Source: Epinephelus fuscoguttatus
Taxonomy: Eukaryota; Chordata; Actinopteri; Perciformes; Serranidae
NCBI RefSeq assembly: GCF_011397635.1
Contig: NC_064772.1
Coordinates: 8,385,035-8,449,034 of the forward strand
DNA: 64,000 bases
Reading direction: 5' to 3'
The notes under the pieces are model-generated. The model ran no database searches, was not told the DNA's origin, and saw nothing but the letters and a program-made list of their open reading frames with translations. The translations under genes were made by a program, and so were the position numbers. Below, piece after piece: positions 58,090-64,000 of this stretch; position 1 is the stretch's first letter, and each line of letters starts with the position of its first letter.

Positions 58090-59925
58090 GTGGCCACCAG
58101 GGGGCGACAACGGACATGCGCATTAAAACATCTATACAGAACCAAAACATATGAATTTAGGTGATCTATTGATATAAATAAACTTGTTTTACTGATATAA
58201 AAATTATTTCAATAGAGCCACCGCTTAAATACTCTATTCATAGTATTAAATTATCATCTTATGGCATATTTTGTGTTCTCTCTTTTATATTACCAGGCTG
58301 CATTGCTGCAAAGTACATTTACTCAAGCATTCTACTATTTTGAGGGATTTGTACTGTACTTGAGTATTTCCAATTCATGCTGCTTTATACTTTTACTTTA
58401 CTTCATCTCAGAGGTAAATAATATAGACTACTTTTTATTAAAACAAAAATATAAGTCAACTAAAAATAAGGAGGTTTTATTATAGGTTAAGATACCCAGC
58501 TGCAACATTAAAGTATTGAACACATTAATGCATCAGAAATTATAAAACAGTAATATAATATATATGATTCTGAAAAGTCCCATTCTTCTTCTAATAAATA
58601 CTTTTACTTTTTGTACTTTAAGTATATTTTGAGGCTAGTACTTTTGTATTTTTACTTAAGTAACATTTTGTATTCAAAGCTTTGGCTTTTGATAGAGTAT
58701 TTTTTGATTTTGGTGTTACTACTGTACTTTTACTTAATTAACAGATAATTCATTAAAAGAGCCGAGTACTTCTTCGGATGTAACTTGTCAGGACCCAAGA
58801 CATTTTAAAAGAGTGTTTTAATCTGCATGAGGCCTTTCTGGCTAAATATTGGATAAATACAACAAAATAAATAAAAAATGTTTCCAAAACTCAAATATTA
58901 AGGGGTTACATGCCTTAGGTTTTGATTATTAATGTGAAAATACCAATGAATTTAACCAAAGTATTACATTCTGTGAAGATGTTATGTTGTTTTTGATAGT
59001 TAAAGGTTTCCAAATACTGTTCTTGCTTTAATATTAGAGGCCAAATCTGATCATGTCACATATATTTTGTGCTCTTTTTTGTACGATGTTAGTCCCTTGT
59101 TGCTGAACACGCTGGAAAAGAGATTTTTAAGGTAAGGTAACATAAAATGAAACAAAAATGAGGAATTTATTCATGAAAGCTGGTGGAGAAAGTTTTATAA
59201 CAATGTTTTGTATGTAAAATCTACTCTGCAAAGTAAAAACTAACAGTAAGTGTCAAACAAATGTGGAGTAAAAAGACCATTTTACTCTAAGTAGTACTAG
59301 TTGAAGTATAAAGTAGCTGCAGCAGCAACATGTAAGTACTTAAGTACACATACGTTGTGATTCTTAAGTACAGTATTGGATAACGTACCTACAATCCACC
59401 ACTGCTCCATGCAGTATAAAGTCATAAACCAACAAGTGCTTCACTAAAACTTTACAAAACTATGTTAAGTGTGACATAAAATAATCTGACATTAGATGAT
59501 TTAGAGTAATGGGTCAACTTAAGGAATCACTGTAGTGCAAAGACAATCTAAAATGGTGTTGTGTCATTTATACTATTTGTACATCACGTACATCAATAAA
59601 TCCACATCTCAGAATAATCATATTGTTTATTTACTGATTGATTTATCCATGAAATATAAAGTAAAACAGAAAAACCCTGACAGCAGAAAATTTAAACAGT
59701 CTTTAAGAAAATAACATTTTATCCTCTAGTTTAATTTCTGTGTATTTATTTAAATATGTTTGCCCGACATTGCTACATTGTTCTGTGGTAGAAATTTTGA
59801 CACATATTTCCAAAGAGAAACATTTCTTCTTGTGCAAAAGATAGATAAACAAACTGTCATATTTGTACAATATCCAAATCCATCCCTCTAATAAGTTCCT
59901 TTAATAGTATTTATATGTCACTGTG
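58090..59925. other. irf9-rnf31 spacer, left part
   Basis: I see no gene. It contains several tracts of the fish repeat type with ACTTTTACTT, AAGTACATTT and TTGTACTTTAAGTA motifs (58310-58420, 58600-58745, 59280-59400). Otherwise it is AT-rich. Confidence 0.5.
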
Positions 59926-59929
59926 ACCT

Positions 59930-61203
59930 GGGGTCTGTATCAGAAAGCAGGGATAACAAACTCTGAGTCTGACCCTAAAGTCTGAGTTGGAAAACTCTTT
60001 AGTTTTTCGTCTCCGAACAGCTGATCAGAGTCAGTTCAATCAACTTTGAGTGAATGAAAAAAGCCATCATCAGTGGAGCTCAGATGATCTGTGATTCACG
60101 ATGGCAACAGGTAAAAAAAAGGCAGAACCTTATTTTAATCTGGTGCATGTTGAGATATTAACACATGAATATGCAGACTTTTCTACATCCTTTGGTGACA
60201 TGCAATGGAGGTTAAAATACAGTCGATTTCAAATTTTAGACATCGGTTTGAATCTTTGGCCCGACAGTGTTCAGTGGCTTTATTTCAGCTACTTTAACAA
60301 ATGTTGTAAATTTAAAAACAGCCACTGAAATTCTGTTAAAAGACGTTCAGACTATACGCAGCCTATTTAAAAAAACTCAGTTTCATTCAGCAGCTGTACC
60401 ATGATCCTGCTCATCATAAAAAATTACATATCATCAACACTATTATAGGAATTATGTTCCATTAATGCGACCAATCATGTTATGAGTGATAGAAATCATT
60501 TTTCATGCATAGGCCAACTGATTTTTACAATTTAAACCCCAGATTTTTTCCAATCATTTCATTTCTATGATTGAAACTGAGATTACACATTGTATGCAAT
60601 AAACATTTCAGTAAACGTGCTCTAACAAACTGACAGCTGTCAGTGTAGAGTCACAGTGTTACCTATAAAAACAAACAAAAAAACTACCACTCGCAAAAAG
60701 AAGGACATGCAGGGGTTTAATTCTGAGCTGGGGTGACTCAGTCTCGGACCCTTTAGACTATCATCTGACGACGATAAAGCAGACATACGCAGATATCAGT
60801 TTAAAGAGATTAAAGGTGATTTGATGTTGTGTGATATTTTAATTTGAGGGCAGAAACTGCTGTTCAAAGAAATTACTGACAGGGCATAAAGCCGTAACTT
60901 TAGATAGTTCTGAGTAACAAACTAATATCCAACCAGGATTTAGATTCTGACATACAGTAAACCACCACTGTAATCACCGCACTTCAATGTGCTCTTTGAT
61001 ACAAACTACATCAATGAGGAAATGAAATCACGTGTCTGGCTCTGTCAGAGGGAGGAGACAGAGAGAAACTCAGGGTTTGTTGAAGAAAACCTGCCACCAA
61101 GCAGGTTTGGCTCTCTTTCAGAAACAAAACCCAGAGTTTCCCTCATCTCAGGGTTAACTAACTCAGACTTTTCACTAAACCCACTTTCTGAAACAGGGCC
61201 CTG
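59930..61203. mobile_element. Harbinger-like element 2, related to 18050-19563
   Basis: The left end GGGGTCTGTATCAGAAAGC and the right end CTTTCTGAAACAGGGCCC are imperfect inverted repeats of the GGGCCTGTTTCAGAAAGC type; CTG is adjacent to both. An internal frame from 60101 reads MATGKKKAEPYFNLVHVEIL, THEYADF, reminiscent of the N-terminus of a Harbinger Myb/SANT-like protein, then degrades. No transposase remains. Superfamily assignment is tentative. Confidence 0.55.
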
Positions 61204-61636
61204 AAGACAAAAGAAGACAATAGTTACATTTGTCAGAGCTGAAGTGAGATGAATATCACGCAGACTCAAACCACTTGATTCCTTCATTATCAGTTTATCA
61301 TTATGTTCAACAAGGAAACAAAGGTTTAACCTTCAATTGTGAGAACCACTGAACAAACAGATGTTTATGAACAGATACACAAATTGGACAGCTGCTTGCC
61401 ACCAAAGTAATGTTCAGTGTTTTCTTTTGGCACACAGCTGATGTTTGTTTGTTTGAGTCTGAGTTTGAGTCAAGTGTGTTGTGAAAGGGTGGAGAACATA
61501 ATACTTAGCTGATGAGTAATAACAGCCTGTTAACAACCAAAGGCAGCGCTAATTATTTCAGATTCATGACTCTGGTTGGCATCAATTGCTTGATGAACAC
61601 AATTTAGGAGGGGGGGTGTTCTGTTCAGGGAACCTT

Positions 61637-62376
61637 TTATTTGTTTCGAGGAACCTTTTCTCCAAGAGGGACCTCCATCAGTTTCTGTAAGTTGGAAAAA
61701 AGAAACACCGATGTCAAGTCCTTTGTCTTAAACATGACAGAAATACCATCTAAACTCAAAGACCTTTAGTTACAAATTGAAACACACTATTAAATACTTG
61801 ACATGAAAATTTAAATTTAAAATCTTAAAAAAAAGAGAGATTTTTAATTAAAAAAACATTTGTGACGAGCACAGTATTTAAAAAGTTCTGTGACCTGACA
61901 TAATTATTGCTTCTTAGATAAATAATGTACAGTGCATCTCCCTGTACCACCCTGTTTTCTTCCCAGGCTGGTGTATTAAAACATTTTGTTTTGTAGGTAC
62001 TGTGAAAAGAGACAAAGATCCTCCACCAAACTTGAAACTCCAACATTTGGACAGCTGCTCTGGACCAGATTAGTGCCTTGCTAAAGAGCATTTTAACTGT
62101 GTGGCAAGAGGGACCAGGATCCTTGCAGCCAGTGTGGTGAGTCCAACCACTGCCCTTTCATTTGTAAACTGCCTCCCTGACCCTTGTGACAACAGATGGA
62201 TGTTTCTTACCTTGAGCAGTCGGGCATGGTAGGCATTATCGTCCTCGTTCTCCACTTTCTGCTTGTCCACCAGGTATCTCTCACAGGCCCGAAGCAGCTC
62301 ATTGGCCTCGTAGAGTGGAGCAGGGTCCAGTGAGTGAGCGTTTATCAGACTCACCAGGTACTCCTTGTAGTGCTTC
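61637..62376 (-). CDS. rnf31: RNF31/HOIP, last two exons (3' end only)
   Basis: HOIP is the catalytic RBR ligase of LUBAC that builds linear (Met1) ubiquitin chains in NF-kB and innate signalling. Only the C-terminus lies here: the exon 62376-62211 encodes HYKEYLVSLINAHSLDPAPL, YEANELLRACERYLVDKQ and DDNAYHARLLK; the last exon 61684-61637 encodes KLMEVPLGEKVPRNK and stop. This is the linear-ubiquitin-chain-determining (LDD) tail next to RING2. Mammalian HOIP has the same VSLINAHSLDPA and a similar EVPLGQSIPRRRK end. The upstream exons, including RING1-IBR-RING2, must lie beyond position 64000, since I find none in 62400-64000. irf9 follows on the same strand, about 4 kb downstream. Confidence 0.93.
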
Positions 62377-62478
62377 CTGCAGGAACAGAACTTTTGTTAA
62401 AGATTTGTCTTTGACATGTGTTACGGGTTATCAGTGAGTGTTGAGAGATGTGAACACACTGTTGTGAAGCATAGGATA

Positions 62479-62803
62479 TAGGGTTGGGTACTGTTCATAA
62501 CTGAACCGATACAATACCGGTACCGGTATCTGGAATTTGGTACCAGTACATTATTTCGGTACTTTTTAAAGTCTAAACTTCTCAGTTTCAACATTTTATT
62601 GATAACATTTAGGAACAGTGCTGCACGTTAACTTTTGTCTGCACATTTTTTTGTCGCCATTGTTGCTGAGTTTGAGGTCCGAGTCATGCGCTCTCGCTCC
62701 GCCTCCACCTCACGTACCGAAATTTGGCACTGATTCATTTTAAGTGAATCAGTACTCGGTAGTACCGACGTGAATCAGTACCGAGTTTCGGTACCCAACC
62801 CTA
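62479..62803. mobile_element. hAT-type MITE, 325 bp, with exact 8-bp target duplication
   Basis: The ends TAGGGTTGGGTACTG and (complement) TAGGGTTGGGTACCG form terminal repeats, with further CGGTAC-rich inner pairing. ATAGGATA is duplicated exactly at 62471-62478 and 62804-62811. It lies in the rnf31 intron upstream of the penultimate exon. It is a different family from 48197-48684, although both are rich in GGTACCG-type motifs. Confidence 0.93.
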
Positions 62804-62811
62804 ATAGGATA

Positions 62812-64000
62812 TCAGAGAAGAGTTCTGCAACATGTTTAATTTTCAGAGACTTAATTCAACACTGTCTGTCTCCTTAACAAACTCAACCTATAACCCTAAA
62901 CGAAGTCTTACTTCTTAACACTTCCTTAATAAGTGAATAGTGACAAAGATGACATAACAAGGAAAGAATGCAGTTGCAGTTTAGCAATAGGAAGAGTGTA
63001 TGATACCCAAGAGAAGAGTGTGTTTCTTCCTTTTTAACCACACCTTTTAATAAACTCCTCTACAGTGCAGTGACTGTAAAAATAGCTATAGCAGTGGTAA
63101 CATGTTACTCAGTACTGTACTCGAGTTTTGAATTACTTGACTTTTTTCTTGACGATTGTTTGGCAGACTATACTATGACTATTTTTATTACAAAATATAC
63201 TATTTTTTTAATGACTGTTTTATGACAGTTTTTGGGACACACTATACTCTCAGATGAAAAAACATCTAAACCCCATCAAATTAGTGCTTGTAGCCTTGTA
63301 ACTCTTATCTGGCTGCACACAGACTTGTTGGTTTCATATTTTTTTTTCTTTTTATTATTACATGATGGTGTTGAAATAAAGAGACGTATAAAATGAACAT
63401 GTCTTTGTATGGTCCTCCTCCTTAAACCACAATCAAAGTTATAGTAGAATTCTTCATTAACAATGTCCTTAAAAAATCATAGTATTGCAAGCCATGACAG
63501 ACTTCATGAAAGCTCATAGTATGTAATAAAAATGTCATCAGTATACCTTAAGTAAATTAAGAAAAGTCATATTATAGTATATCATAGAAAATCATGAATT
63601 TCATTAAAAAGCCACAAGGCTACAAAAAAAAAAGACAAAAAAAAAAATCATTATATAGTATGCCATAAGAAGATTTGTGGAAAAAAAGGTGACAGTATGT
63701 CATAATAAGTATGCTATAAAGTGAGTTTAGTATGCCAGAATAATTTCATAAAAAGTCATAGAACAGTAGGTCACAAAAAATGTAAAAAAACAAAAAAAGG
63801 TGATAGTACAGTAAGCCATAAAAACATTGTATAAAACGTCACAGAATAATGTGCCCTGAAAATGTCACAAAAAGTCATGGAGTAGTACTTCACAAAAAAT
63901 CTTATTGTATAGTATTTCCATAAAAAGGTATACTGTACTACACAATCTAATAAACAACAAAACTTGTGTTTGTGCCCTTGTCTTCCATCTTCTGGTGATC
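62812..64000. other. rnf31 intron, no exon seen
   Basis: AT-rich sequence with repeated phrases such as CATAAAAA, GTCATA and GTATGCCA (63440-63960), which look like a degenerate tandem repeat. No rnf31 exon is recognisable, so this intron exceeds 1.6 kb. Confidence 0.55.

Overview
The window looks like a ray-finned (teleost, probably percomorph) nuclear genome. The evidence is compact spliced vertebrate genes with fish-like protein sequences, long (CA)n microsatellites, AT-rich introns, and a dense load of typical fish repeats: Tc1-like, hAT-like and Harbinger-like DNA elements, tRNA-derived SINEs and non-LTR retroelement fragments. All gene models were built by eye from splice signals and from remembered family sequences; nothing was aligned by computer.

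Four protein-coding genes are clear. (1) nceh1 (minus, coding 9485-15137, five exons, 406 aa) is a neutral cholesterol ester hydrolase with an intact HGGG, GDSAGG, Asp, His active site. (2) emc9 (plus, coding 34650-40045, five coding exons, 205 aa) is an ER membrane protein complex subunit of the EMC8/EMC9 family. (3) irf9 (minus, coding 42552-57550, nine coding exons, 438 aa) is the interferon-response transcription factor, with a five-tryptophan DNA-binding domain and an IRF-association domain. (4) rnf31/HOIP (minus, 61637-62376) enters at the right edge; only its last two exons are inside. emc9, irf9 and rnf31 are also near neighbours in mammals (human 14q12). That supports the identifications and shows a retained ubiquitin/interferon block. 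emc9 and irf9 converge, and irf9 lies downstream of rnf31 on the same strand.

Between nceh1 and emc9 there are three related, decayed copies of a small secreted Pro/Gln-rich gene that I cannot name: copy A at 16151-17165, copy B at 31170-31680, copy C at about 32030-32755. A block of about 14 kb (17.2-31.1 kb) between copies A and B is almost entirely transposon-derived. It holds a Harbinger-like element, a truncated Tc1-like copy, a complete Tc1-type element with an uninterrupted 350-aa transposase and DD38E spacing, LINE fragments, a SINE, and a near-perfect hairpin with 148-bp arms.

The rest is intergenic or intronic DNA: AT-rich degenerate tandem repeats, microsatellites, and MITEs. Two hAT-type MITEs have exact 8-bp target-site duplications and one SINE has an exact 15-bp duplication. 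The first 9.4 kb and 58.1-61.6 kb hold no gene that I can support.
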